Shown one piece after another: positions 22,807-36,232 of a DNA stretch of 64,000 nucleotides; the stretch's first letter is position 1; each line of letters begins with the position of its first letter. The notes beneath the pieces were generated by a model that was not told the origin of the DNA, did no database searches, and saw only the letters and a list, made by a program, of their open reading frames with translations. Source of the stretch: Catonia carolina (lineage: Eukaryota; Arthropoda; Insecta; Hemiptera; Achilidae). Position numbers and translations under genes: made by a program. Location: the NCBI GenBank assembly GCA_035578175.1, contig JAQMRL010000010.1, positions 35,968,784 to 36,032,783 on the forward strand, in the 5' to 3' direction.

Positions 22807-25800
22807 TTATTCATCGATTAAAGATGACTCCCTGTAAATAGAACATAAAAATCACCTCAGTAGAATTATCAGGTTTATATCCAATTTTATTGTTACTATA
22901 ATTAAACCTCTTTGTATAAAAATGTAAAGATCCTTAACATTTCCCCAATAATTACTCATTAATGACTAGGCCTTCATTAGATCTGGAATGATAGTTTAAT
23001 TTCCAGATCGCTGCTTTTTTAATGTTACGCATGTCAACAGTTATGCACATTGGCTAACTCTGACGCTGAAGGGCGGTAAAATACATTAAAATGCTTGTTG
23101 AAAAATACGGTACTGATTACTCTCGGCTGCCCAAAATTAACCCCGGGTACCTAGAAGAGACAATACTATTCCCTATTTGTAAATAGCGGTATTTGCATCG
23201 GATACACCTATTTAGGAAACATCAGTAATATAACACATTCGGACGACACCAAAATTCTTGTATGGGAAAAGACCTCGGATGAAACTTCCAGGTTGGCGCA
23301 GCGACATCTTTTACTACTAGTCTAATATAGAACTGGATTACCCATTGACGTATTAAAGTAAACCCAAACAAATCGTCTCAAGTTACGTTCACATTACTAC
23401 GTCACACTTGTCCACCTGTGGTGTGATTAACTTTCGTATCCCCAGGCGAGAGTGGTGTGATATCTTGGCTCGTGGCTTGACAGGCGACTAACTTGGAAGC
23501 ACTATCTACGTGTAAAACTTTTAAACCTTATCCACCGCTAGTTGCAACTCTTCTGCTTAATTAATCCTCGATGAAATTCCGCTCCGAAATTTTAATATAC
23601 AAAACCTTTCTGAACCACTCTGGACTTATTATATCCAGCTCTTTGGAGTAGCGGCAGAGAGTAACTTAAAGTCGATGCAGGTCTTTCAAGCTGGTATTTC
23701 CTAACCTGCTTTCAGCAGGTGTTAAGGAGCTACGTTACCACATCCGTTAGTAAGGAACCCGTTCTTCTATAGTGAATTTTGCGATCGACTAGATGACCAT
23801 CCAAAGCAAATATCCCGTGACCTAGATACAAGGAACTTCTTAATCCTGCGAGATCTAAAGCGAAAATGGACTGGAGACCTCTTGTCTGCATAACGTACAA
23901 CACCCGTGTTTCTAAACGAAGAATGTACCACGGGGTACCTATACTCCTAGAAGTAAAATACCCCATCGCCCGATAAAATTAACATCATATACAGAAAAAG
24001 GGCAGCTCAATGATGTACCGTAAAAAATGTATAGACAAAAACAACATATTTAGGTCAACTTCATAAGTTTTCGTAAAATTAACGAAACTTGTACTGAATT
24101 TTTTGTAATGATATCACTTTAATAATATAATTTTTTTCTCGGATTAGTTAAAAAAAAGTTAATTGATTAGCGTTCTATTGTATGTGTAATTGAATTCTGT
24201 GTAAATTTGTACTTTCAAATGTCATAAAAAACGTGCATCTATTTCAAATACCCAGTCGCCAAAGTCATCTGCTGCAAACCTTTTACAATAGTCGATTCTT
24301 AATTTGTAAAACCATCTGCGAATCATTTTATCTTAAACAGAGTTGGTTTAATGAATTTTGTTTTACTTTACTAGAAAACGTAAGACGCCTCTTACAAAGA
24401 AGAAAGAAAAAGAAGAAGATCTCTTGCGAATAATAGACAAAGTTTTAAGCGTACATAATACCGTACAAAAACTGTTATGTTCTGTATCTCAGACAATTTT
24501 GAAGGATGTGTAATATATGAAAATATATTGTGGCAATATCTAAAAGGAGTGTTGGAAACTGTTTTTAGATGTGTGAATGTGAATAATAGTAGTTAATAAG
24601 TTGGATTATTTCCAGGAAATGTTTAGAAATATGGTTTATAAAATATATATAGGTATAGTATAGGTCTATTGTTGTGACGGTACCTAAGAAGAGTTGGTGT
24701 ATCTATTTAGATAATAAGCTTTTTTTAATAGTGTTAATAAGGTATGTAACATTTATTCAATTTACCTATTTTTTAGTGGAGCGATCCAGAAGCCAAAAGA
24801 ACGACGTTTTATAATACTTAATTTTAAAATGTTTTGTTAAGTTACTTATTTATGCTCAAGCCGGTTTCGTTCGCCAGTCAGTCTTGATGATAAAGCAATT
24901 GAATTGTGCACTGCGTCACAGTGTACGTACCGGAACAGGTTTGTAAACATCTTTTAATGGGCTGTAAGTAGGATTTAGTTAATCGACGTGGGGAGTATTC
25001 TAGTTACCGTATTTACTCGCGTACCCCACGCCCCCGCGTAAGCCACGCACCCGAATTATACGAACTAAAAAAATAAAAAAATAAGTACGGTAAAAAATAC
25101 AAAGGTCAAACTTACATACAATATTTATTATAATAATTTTTTCACAATAAATTTAAAAACAACAGTAATGGTTAAATTCAAGTCAAGAGGCAAGTAGGCT
25201 ATTTATTAGTTAAGTGAACATAAAAATGCATCTTATGAGTCCATATACCCGATAGTTTATTTTTCACAGCCTGGTTGACCTATAAAAAATAAAATGATTA
25301 CTGCAAGTTTTCCTAAATATAGGAAGTTGTTATTTGCTCCTCATATTCATCCGGTAACCTTTGTGCAATACGTGTTCGCTTTCTTAAACTTAAATCATTT
25401 CTTTTGAAAAGCCTAACTATCCATCCTCTGCTGGCCTTGAAATTAAGAATACCTTTATTTTCTGCTATTTTTATACCTTTATTTTAGCACATTTCAACAG
25501 AAATACCATAACCAAATTGGCGTTTTTCTAATATAAACTGCACAAGTTCTTTTTCAATTTCATCAAATTTTGTTTACATCCTCTGAAAGCTCTCCTGTTA
25601 GCAGAAGTTTTCAAGAGAAGATTCTTTTTCTTCCTCCAATCTCATATACATGCTTCATTTAGCCTATATCAAATTTTCTACCTGCTGCTCGGTTTCCGAT
25701 ATTCTCAACTTCTTGCACTACATTTAATTTCTCACTCGCGGTAAAAGAACGCAAACGTAAACCTTTGGTTGTACTCATGATGTATGTTATACAAGAACAA

Positions 25801-28800
25801 ATAAACACGCTGTGAAACACTGCTTACTTCAAGATGACTAAACGTGTTATAGGCCTAGCTAGCAATAATACCGGTATTATGAGTCAACAAAAATTCTGTG
25901 GTAGGAGTTGAGGTCGTTGACCTTGACCCAGTGTGTTAAAATCAGAATGTAAGAAGTGAAAGCATGGGTGAAGTTATGGCGGATATGGTAGTACGCACGT
26001 AAGCCACGCACCCTTTATTTTCAGGCGGCAATTTTAAAAAATATCTGCGTGGGGTACGCGAGTAAATACGGTAAGTTCATTACATGTCATTAATTTTTTA
26101 TAATTTTATAGTATTATTTATAATAATGATAATATTTGTAACTTATAAGCTGATTGAAGTTAGACTATTATTTGTAATTACAGTGTGTTACGATTGTTTT
26201 TTAATTTATTTTAACCAGATTCCGGAACGGACCTTAGCTATAAGTGCTACAATAATTTTTTTGTCAAAACTAATAACTTGACTCTTTAAAATTTCTATTA
26301 AAAACTACTTTACTAGTAATTTAAACACAAAAATTACCATATAAAAATAATTCCAGGGTAAACTACAGGGTTCTGAAATTGGTCCCCAAGGTCTCTAGGT
26401 ACAACAACAATTTGCGGAGACTTGAAAATTTGTGGCCATTTGTTTACAGATTGTTTTGTTTGGTAGTCTGCTATAATCTGTTCCACTTTATTACCAGTTG
26501 AAAAAGGATGTGAATTATGTAATACATTTGTGGGACCAATTGCAAAGACTAAATCTTTAAGTTTTAATTTGCAAGTGACATTTATTAATGTGTTGAGGTC
26601 TGCGGTACTTCTAAAAAAAATATAAAAAAAACATAATATAGCGAAAAATTATATTACGTTTATTACAATATAGTTTCTCGAGTTCGACGTGAGCGTATGC
26701 TGCCCTCTTAGTGTAACGAATTTATTCATTATGTCAGTGTTATTTTTAATGAAAAAGCGTTGAATATTACTTGCCAATATTCTACTAGACTCACAAGACT
26801 GAGCGCACCTTCTTCTATCTGATGTTGTTTTTGTTTAATTTTGATCGACATGTTTTTTTTTGTTTTGTATATTTAATATAAAACATCGAAATATTTTGGT
26901 TCTTTTCATTTCTATCGTTAAAAATAGAAACAAATGTTTAATTACTTCAAATTTATACACTATTTCTGCGTTGAAGTAAATACATCACTGTCCATGTATT
27001 GAACACATTTGTTTGACTTCTGTTTCTATATTACATTATATCAATAAATGAACGTAATAAACGTGCTACATAACTTTTATAAAAGTCCCAGAAGCAAGTA
27101 AAATTTAACTTGTGGAAGGAATTTGTACCTGACCAATGGCAAACAATTACTCAAAAATATGACAAATAGACGAATTTATCCGTACGCTCGACAGTTCAGT
27201 TAATTTTAATGCAGATAATACACCCTTGTGCATAAAACCCAAACCAATAAAAAGAAAAAGTGTTTAGATCACATGATAAAAAGAATTTTTTAGAACATAG
27301 AATGAAGCACTGACAACTTTAAACATATATCAGGTTTTATTCATTCGACCTAACCAAAACATCTAATAGTGAATAATTTTCAATCGTGGTAATAATTATT
27401 TCCTATAAGTATATTTTTTGTATTATGTCTGTCAGTTTTGCAAGTTTTACCGCCTGATATATAACTTCTGCTAATGCAGACGATATTTCTTTTACAGAGA
27501 TTGTTTAAAAAGTTTTATTTGATTTTTTTTACTTTCTCTATCCCTGTATGAATATAGTGGGAAGGAAAGTATCTATTGGTTCATGTCTATTTTTCGACAT
27601 TGAGTTTTCATTGGCATTACCGTTTTCAGGCCCCTAAACCTAAAAACACATGTTTTTAGTAGATTGATCTGGGTCTCTGAGTGAGTGCGTGAACAAAAAA
27701 TCTTAAGATATTCCGTTCTTGAGAAATCTTACAAACTTGAAAGTTAGAACATAGGTTACGTACTACTAAGGAACCGGCAGAGACATTTCTATCGAAGTCA
27801 GTCCGCCGGCAGCAGTGGGTTATTGGAGTAATCTTTAACTCTCTTGTGATTTTCTCAACACGGCAGTGTTTAGTGTAAAATGTAAGTGTATAGCCTATTA
27901 TATATAATTAAAGTTGTAGGAATTATAAAAAACTACAATTTTAATGGATGCTTTTTTATAACGCTTAGTTTAGCGTCAACTAGTGATTTTCTGTTTTTTG
28001 CTCTTCAAAATGGGTAAAATGTGAGACCTTTACGATTGCAGCACTCTAACTACTGGGCCACGAAGGCGGCCAAACAAATGCCACAACTGACCGGGCATTG
28101 ACGGAACACCGTTTAAAATCCAGAGACGGTGAACATTACGATAAACATATCGGTCTGGTCTCAAATAATTTGTTGTATAAAGCATCGTGAATTTATTGAT
28201 TAATTATACATTTCATTCAGTTGCGCTGTATTAGTGCATTAATAATATGCAAACAATATTGAGTTAGGAACTTTTTCTGACTAACGTAATGAGAAAGTTG
28301 GATTTTGTTCAGAATACATAAGAATATATTTTTCATCTTTCGTTTAATTTGTGAACTTACGGTTGTAGATTCATCGTGTTACTAACTCCTGTTAAATTCA
28401 AGTTGCTTCTTATCTTAAGTACAATATTTACTTCCTGATCTATTTCAAAACTAGGTATCAGGAAGCACACAGGAACTTGGCGAAAATCACTTAACACAAA
28501 CAATCTGTGGAAATAACATACAATTTAGTTGATCTTTATATCTACGTAATTGTTATGTTCACCGTCTACGTAGTGAGGTAGTCAGCGTAATGTAATACAA
28601 AGATAAAGTTCCGGGTTTGGTTGCCGGTTAGGATTTGGAAATTACTAAAACTCACTGTCCCATAACCTAGAGTAGTAGTTAATATTAGATGACGTTGATC
28701 CGACGAAAAATCTAAGAAAATAAATAATATTAAGTTATGTAGACAGAAAAATAACTTAGCTGATAAACAAACAAACAAAAACTGTCATGTCTGTGACAAA

Positions 28801-31654
28801 ATCATCTATGACTTTATGGTGTGTAGATCAGATAAATAATCATGTGCTGAAGATTCTGATATGAACTTCATTTCACAACATTTCAAATCATTCAACGTAT
28901 TATTGTTCAGAAAGTCTAAATTTCACAGGAAAATGTTAATGTATTTCACTATCATCATTACTATTATCACTATTATCATTAAGTCCGTTCCAACCAGTTA
29001 TCGGCTACCATTCCAATCGCTTACTGACGTTTTGACATCATTTTTTCGAGCAGCATTAATCCCGATTGACTTCACATCTATTTCCCTTTTCATCTTCGTT
29101 TGCACGATTAGTTTGGCAAATTTATATTTGACAAATTGTCAAATGGCATTTAATGTGCAATGCATCGTGTAGTTCTTGAACAATTCTCTCAAGTAACTTT
29201 TAAACTTTCGAAATTAACGCTTGGCGCGAGTAATCGTATTGCTGAAGAGAGCAACTGCCAGTCGGAGGCATCCAGGGGTTAAGTCATAAACATTTTTCTG
29301 TTCAGAAAATTGTATTTGTCATTATCTATGAGACTATCGGGATTTTTAATCTAGATCCAACTTTGTGTGGTAAGATTCCTAGGTAATAATAAAATCAAAA
29401 TTTTCGTGTAGATGAGCCATTGGAAGTAAGAATTATCGTAACTTGTTTTCCTCAAAACAGGAACAAAAGAAAACCACAGAAATATATGCATACAAATATA
29501 TATTTATTTCAATGGCAGTGATATTAAATATTGTGATGAATAAATTATTATTAAAATTAAAATGTAGTACGTAAATTTACTTTATCCGATTAAGAAAATG
29601 TTTAGAATAAAATATTGTGGAAACTCATGTGGAATGTATATTATCTCGACATTTCTATTTCCGTGTCGAACCCTGAAGGAATTTATATAAACAGTTGGTT
29701 CCTCTCGGCCAGTTCCAGTTGAAACTCGGTTATAAATAAAGAAAGTGCAGTTAAGATTTAATGACAGTTAACGATAGGATCTTCGAGTATTCAGTCTATT
29801 AGACATTAATCATTGTGGAGGTGACCATACACTGTTGTTTAAGTACTCTTAACTGATACTTAAACTATTTTTACACAGATGTGAAAGAAAAAACCTTTTC
29901 AAATCACAGTAGGCCTATCTAATGTGAAAAATATAAGAGTGGTATATTTTGGTATAAAATAATGTTGAACATCGCTTTTCTAAAATTGTAAAACTTAATG
30001 AAATCGGTACAAAGTCGACACAAACGTCGTAGATCCAGTTACAAAGATTTGTTACACTCCTATTAATTTTTACAGTTTAATTTTCGTTATTAGGAGTAGG
30101 AATATTTAGTTTTTACTTACTTCTCAGTGGAGACTTTAAATGCTGGATTACTTTGATTTTTGGATTCGTAGATTATTTTAAGTGCATACTCGTGTTTTGT
30201 TTTTAAACTATTTTTCAGTTTAATTTTGTACATGGGTGGGTGTTCCAAAACATATTCACTCTTAATCTGTTTTATTTTGTTCTTCGTGGAACTACTTAAT
30301 GAAAATAATTGTACATCAATTATGTTTATACAATGCCAACGAGCGTTAAGTATTATTGTGCCAACTTTTTTTAAGCACACTAACTGAAACAAAATTATAA
30401 TTTGAAAAATTTTACAAACGGTATTACAATCCAATTGATTTATCTGCTAAACAAATATTTTATTTGACTAAGACTCTTCCAGCCCGTGTGCCAGAATGGG
30501 TTATTATGCACTGTTTTAGTTGTTTCTATCAAAACTTGTGATAATGCAATATGTTCGTTCTGCTATCCTCCACAAATATATCCAGTGTTAATTTGGAATA
30601 TACTTTTTCCACAAGTTTGGTTTGTGCTTGTCACTAGCAACCAATCAACTAGCACCTTTTTGAAGTACATCAAATCAGAGACGTATCCGTAATTCTTACA
30701 TCCGAAGATGAGAGTAATACTCGTAGCCTTAGCACGAGAGTACCGGTTCACAGGCGGTTGAGTTAAGTAAAAGGTATATTGGTAGCACTAACATAATTAA
30801 AGATTTAGCATCAAATAAACGTATCGTATGAGTTGCTGCTAGTCAATCGATATCATGAAATTCTAAATGACATTCAATATACACAATATAGGTAACATTT
30901 AAACATTAATAACCGACCGTATTTATTTAAAAATTCGTTGAATAGAATTCAGAAGCTACAGGAGTTAGTACATACAAGTTCTGATAGAGCGATGGGGTGG
31001 CGGCAATTCTCATTAAAACGTAAAAAAATATGGTCTACTCAATGAGTAAATGAAGGACGCTCACGCACCCTAAAGCAGTCATACTGTCTTTTGTTAATGA
31101 TTATTTTTGAATCAAGAATGGGCTTTTGATGCACAGTTAAATTTGTCATTTTTATTTACTCATTTGCCTCGTCCTTCATTTTTCCAATTGCAAAACAGAA
31201 TGACTTAGAATGAGAAAACCTTATCTTAACTGTTCTTAAATCAAGAAATTTTGTTCGTTAATGATAAACTACATGTAAATGCATGTTAAAACTATGTGAC
31301 ACAAAATCACTTCTTGAAAGAGGTATTTACCCAGCTTAGACCACATCTATCGTTTCGACAACAGAGGTTCTTTTCAACATACGAGTATATTACTCGTATA
31401 TTGCGTAAATCAGTGTTATAGATCAGTCCTGCCATCACATGTAATTAAACTATCATAGTAATCTATAGCCCACTTACATGTACAATCAATGTAGCTTCGA
31501 AATGAACAATTCCTTTCTGAGTATCCAAATTAGCAATATTCATATCAATATTATAGAACTTCGGTTTTAGTACATTAGATGTTGTTGTATTAGGCATACA
31601 GTTCATAAATGATAGATTTATAACCCAAAAAACAAAAATCGGTAATTTTTCCAT
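22807..31654 (-). CDS. Gene 2: five-exon secreted, truncated M1-aminopeptidase-like protein (293 aa)
   Basis: Joined exons: 31478-31654 (59 codons), 30121-30383, 28361-28504, 26338-26610, 22807-22831; 882 nt. All acceptors (TTTCAG, CCACAG, TTTTAG, TTTACAG) and donors (GTAAGT; GTAATT after exon 4) are intact and phases agree. The signal peptide is MEKLPIFVFWVINL then SFMNC. Landmarks: VLKPKFYNIDM, TIILNA, YKIKLKNSLK, HEYALKI, FLIPSFEID (the family Cys of PCFDEP is Ser here), LTGVSN, LVFAIG, SPQIVVVP, GDQFQN in place of GAMEN, IFIWESSLIDE and stop. Exon 3 is 12 nt shorter than in genes 1 and 3. Intron 4 holds a solo LTR with a nested pogo element, yet splice borders and frame are clean, so I read it as functional. 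Confidence 0.85.
23010..23990 (+). mobile_element. Degraded Jockey-like remnant (unit 2)
   Basis: Orthologous to 2090-3125 with further indels. The ADD-encoding stretch is decayed (cggacgacacc near 23240). The minus-strand ORF at 23730-23966 is a shadow in this remnant. Confidence 0.65.
24529..26251 (+). mobile_element. Solo LTR, family A (unit 2), with nested pogo element
   Basis: Starts TGTGGCAATATC and ends AAGTGCTACA, preceded by ATAT. Removing the nested 25007-26071 element leaves an LTR of about 660 bp that aligns with the LTRs of the other units. Confidence 0.8.
25007..26071 (-). mobile_element. pogo-like DNA transposon, internally deleted, TA target duplication
   Basis: Perfect terminal inverted repeats (CCGTATTTACTCGCGTACCC at the left; its complement at the right) between TA dinucleotides (25005-25006, 26072-26073); unit 1 shows the empty site. 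On the minus strand an ATG at 25778 opens STTKGLRLRSFT, continuing through GNRAAGRKFDIG to a stop: the N-terminal helix-turn-helix of pogo/Tigger transposases. Further on, FKASRGWIVRLFKRN (about 25400-25445) and RTRIAQRLPDEYEE match the CENP-B-type HTH domain. The DDE catalytic domain is absent, so it cannot move by itself. Confidence 0.85.
27425..28165 (-). repeat. tRNA-headed composite repeat in intron 3 (unit 2)
   Basis: Orthologous to the unit 1 copy, without the MITE. The tRNA-like head lies near 28030-28165 and the tail motif (tgctaatgcagacg) near 27470. Confidence 0.5.
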
Positions 31655-31770
31655 GTATAAATTTATAATTTTTTTGTATGAATATTTTGTAATAAGCTTT
31701 CCGTTAAGTTGACCAATTCTTCTACGCCAGTGTGTTCAGTTTAGTGGTAAATAACTAAAAATTACGAATT

Positions 31771-31778
31771 AATTTATA
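31771..31778 (-). promoter_or_regulatory. Probable TATA box of gene 2
   Basis: Minus strand TTCTATAAATTAATTCG followed by the conserved AATTTTTAGTTATTTACC. It lies about 117 nt before the ATG at 31654. Confidence 0.5.
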
Positions 31779-32269
31779 GAAGCGGATAGGCCTACTGTAA
31801 ATTGTGTTGAATTAATGGGAGTTGTTATGAATAAGTTAGCCAATCAACGTTTTATAGTTTTTGATCTAATTATATGCTTATGATAAAAATAGCATTGGTT
31901 AATAATTTGCATTTTTAATTGTTTTATATTATCACGTACATAAAAACAAGCTGTACATGCGAAATAATGTTTTATAACAGGTACAGTTTTCAACATTCAT
32001 TAGTACTGGTTAATAAAAATTAAAAACTTTATAATAATGTGTTTTATATAGCCTATAATGTAATACATTAAACGTGGTCAACTGAAAAATACTTCGTACA
32101 AACTAAAGTAAATTGCATGTATCACAGAAGCAGTACAGCAATAACCTCATCAATCACAACAATGGTAAAATAACATTATTAATTTTTTATAAAATTCATT
32201 AAATGCGTTTTGCAAGTTAGTCTTCCCTATAAATGATTAATACCATTACTCCACCGGCGTCCAAATATC

Positions 32270-33930
32270 GAACGGTGGATGAGGAAAGCGAAAAAGTCAC
32301 TAAGACCGACTTTTACCAAGAGAAAAAGGCACGTAGCCAAAGAGAGACTCATGAGCTTTAACAGCTCCCTTCCACCAACAACCCAGACCGATAAGTACAA
32401 ATTGCTTACTAAAATAATTTGCCGTGGGTCCCGGGATAGTTTTTAAAGGTTAGGTCTGGTAGATGATCATCAGTCGTTTTCATCTACCATCCTTCTATTC
32501 CTTAATGTGAATAAGAGTCGGACCCAAAAAAACAGATTTCTTTATTCAGACCCTTCCCATTGCTAAGAAAAATAATACTGAAGAAATGTTTAGGCGCTAT
32601 AACTCAATTCAGATCTCAAAAGATGTCTAATGAGGCAGAACCTTTCGAATTTTTATGACTAGGATAATAAGGATGGCCATGAGGTTGTTTTTAATGGTAT
32701 TTTACTATTTTAATCGATTCCATATATTTGTTATTGTTTTAGTAGTACCTAGATTAAAATTTAGGGTAGCTATGATGCAACATTTAGGTATGTTAAACAT
32801 CTGGAAATACGAGTAGGAATTAAGGATGTAACTCATAGATGTAATGATCGATGTAAGATCAGGGTAAGGATTATATTGATAATTAACTTTATCAATTTTA
32901 TGAATTCCTAGTTCTTTTTCAGAATATTTGTTGTAATAATGAACACGGGGTCAGAGATTCTATGTGTTAAACTGACTACCCCAAGGTACGAGGCACTATT
33001 CGGATGACATGGCGAGCATAACCGATATCGCCGATCGATTCAGGTTTGGTTCTGCAGCTCATATTGAGGCCCTTAATATTAACTGTGTGAACAAAAACAG
33101 AATATGAGGGAATCCTTGCTATATTTTGCCTTCGAATTAGGTCAGATGACACAAAAATATCTTTCGAGTCTCCTCACGGATTTCTTTAAGAAGAAGCGGC
33201 ATATTCTTTCGTGCGAGGCCGAAGACATTTTATCAGGCTCTCCCTGAGGCATTGAGGAGAGAAGTCGTCACCGCGTCATCTAATTTATCGATGAGTGTAA
33301 TGAGACGAATTTAATGGACATCTGGATTTGTTTATGTTTGAGTATATTGAAATAAATATAAATAATTCCAGCTGATTAAAATAAAATATTTTAAAATTAT
33401 TTAATTTTCATAAACAAAACATGGTTACTAAGCAACTAAGAAGAAGAAAATAAAAATTGTTGTAAATTAATTTAATGGAGCGTAAAACCTCAAGATAACA
33501 ACATGTTTTATTAGACGTCCCATTCATACATTCATTTATTCGTTCATTCATTCATTCATTCATAATTATTTAGAAAAATATATATTAGAAGAGGAGTTGT
33601 GTGTTCATTATATTGAGTATATGAGAAAATGATAAATGTACAAAGATTAGTTGAATTTTGTTTTATAAATAGTAACTTATTTATTGATAAACTAACGATT
33701 GTTGAGTTGTTTTATATTTGATTATAAATATACATAAAAAGAAAGATTTACGTAACAAATAAATTATTTAATGTGAATAATGTTTTATTGAACGAAATAG
33801 GAGACAAGGTAAATGGAAAAATAATAAAATCAAACTTGAAAGCTGATGCAACACCAATAAAGAATATGATATTAAATAATAATCTATTACAAATTGGCAT
33901 ACCTTTGTGAGGACTAATTTAATTATGTTA
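32270..33930. other. Intergenic DNA of unit 2 with mobile-element debris and an ATTC microsatellite
   Basis: 32270-33300 aligns with 11310-12350 of unit 1. 33300-33930 is unit 2-specific, very AT-rich, and holds a short (ATTC)n run at about 33530-33562. No gene is seen. Confidence 0.45.
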
Positions 33931-33939
33931 TATGAGATT

Positions 33940-34110
33940 TCCAGGGCAACGATCAGCTTGGGAAGATATCAGAGTGCGGAGATATAAAATCTATTGGGTG
34001 CAGTGGGACTCGTTCTCTTTGAAGGATATTTTGTACTGAGAATGGCAGTCAGTGAATGGAAGTTTGATACGTTAGAGTTTGATAAATAACTTTTCAAAAG
34101 CGTGAATACT
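33940..34110 (+). mobile_element. Gypsy-type pol fragment (unit 2)
   Basis: Same fragment as at 12730-12910, reading YWVQWDSFSLKDILY at about 33992-34036 and then a stop. It shows the retroelement remnant predates the split of units 1 and 2. Confidence 0.5.
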
Positions 34111-35239
34111 TACGTTTTTAAAATACTTTCTTTTTGAAATCAGTAATAATTTTGTTATTCAAATTGAAATTTGCTAACATGCTAAGTATTTTACATTAAA
34201 CTAGCGCATGAAATTCGTTATTCTGAATTTTCAGTGTTACCAATTTAGTATGGGTAAAATATACAGCGTTTTTAAAATTTCAAACTCTACATATATTATT
34301 TGAACATTATTCTTCTATCCTAATCCCTTTTGTGACAGTTTGTAATATCACATATACTGCAAATCAAAACTGGTTATTTACAATGGCAATAGAACGTCGT
34401 ATGGGTGTATCATACCATTTTTTCTTACTGGACTCTCGTATTCCTCATCAGTGTAGTTATTACAGAATGAACAATATGAAAGGTTAATTGGACCAATTGA
34501 TTTTACTTGGCTGGGGTTTAAAACTAACTTTATTTACTAAGAATAAACCACGTAAGTAAAATTTCAAGTTTATCGTATATGACGTTACATATTTTTTGAA
34601 TTTATTTGTTTAATTTTTACGTAAAATATTAAACATGATAAATATTCGTGTTTTTTTTACGTTGTCAAAGTCATAAATTACTATGACGATTTTTGTATTG
34701 TCAAGTTTAGTACCCTGTTATTTCCATATGATAGCAGCATTCATTTTACCATCAGCTGTTGATATACCTTGTTCAATAAATTTTTCTAAATACTTAATTA
34801 AAGATTAAACGCTAGAACTAAATATATTACTTTGGATGCACATGAAAATGTTATAATTATGATAGCACAAAGATTATTGCTGAACACCTGGAAGGGATAT
34901 TCCAACTGCATTCTGTCAGTAGTGAATAGGAAATCATGGAGGTTACTGCTTGCGACGTGATGTTTTTTCTGTGTTATTATATATTTTCTGAGGCCATTAT
35001 AATTTAGATATAAAAATAAAACTACATCTATTTATATATTGTTTTATATTTTTTTTAAATTTGGTTTTTTATGGTATTATACTTTACTTTAGAATAAGTC
35101 ATTTAATAACATTATTTTACCAGTTAATTTTTGTTTAAAGAATAGGCTACCTTATGTTCAGTAAGGCTGTCACTTTGGTTGCTTCTTTTCTCCTCTTCAT
35201 TTTTTAAAAACTGCAACACTTCATTTCAATATCAAGGTA

Positions 35240-36232
35240 TATTGTTCGCCAACTACGGTGGCATGTAAGGAGGGTAGCGAGACAGAAAGAGAATGTGTTG
35301 CGTCCGCCGTTCCCCTCAACTCATTTCAATCAGTGCAAGGTGTTCAAGCGCAATAGTGACAATTCGCGATATGGTAGGGCACTCTGCTGGCCGGTTCGTT
35401 CACTACACTCTGACGAGCTTATTTTTCATAAAAAAATTCTGAAAAAATTACTTTCGCTTCCTAATGAATCTTATTTTATTACACTATAAATTTTAGTATT
35501 ATACTCTGATATTTAGATAAGATACACTCGTACAAAGTTAGACGTTTAAATCTCATCGCATTTTTTGCGTATCACGTAGGCTAATATAACTTCTTTTCCG
35601 GGGCGACATAATATGCGTTTTATTATTTTGTTATAAAATATAAAATTTTGTCTATAATTTGATATATGTTGAGTCACATGTTGTGCAGAATAGAAATAAT
35701 AAACGAGCTTGAAAAAAATCAGTCTTTGAAAGGACGTCAAAGATAGATCGTCGTGTCTGGTGTCTCCTTCCTGTTAGTATTCCAAGAAGCGGAATAATCT
35801 TTTATAGTTGTGAACTTTATACCAAACATACGTCAATTTTTAGAAATCAACTACGCATGCACAATATCAGTTGCATGAAATTTCTACAAAAAGAACGGCA
35901 TAGTAAATATAACAGAAAGAGGGCATGACGTCCGTCTCTTTCGGGCCAGTCAAAACGTATGAAAGGGACATCATTTAGAAAAAATCTTATTTTATATTAC
36001 CCCAAATTGAATCGCAGACATTTTCCCCTGTATTTTGTGCGCGCGCAACAAATTTCGACGGCGTAAGGCATTCGACAGCAATACAAATGTCAAAACGATA
36101 ACTGCACGAACAGAACACAATGAGTAGTGAGCACTTCTTTAGAGGCAGCCTGTATCAAACTACGACGCTGTGGTGGGGGAGCTACTTACTGCGCACGTGC
36201 GGTCCGCACGCCACCGTAGTTGGTTATAGTTA
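35240..36232. mobile_element. DNA transposon-like insertion with inverted ends and TA duplication (unit 2 only)
   Basis: Unit 1 has the empty site (caaggtaatacg). The insert has inverted ends containing CCAACTACGGTGGC (left) and GCCACCGTAGTTGG (right), with TA at 35238-35239 and 36233-36234. About 993 bp, internally heterogeneous. Its ORFs (35295-35489, 35546-35740, 36120-36353) show no transposase motif. Confidence 0.75.
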
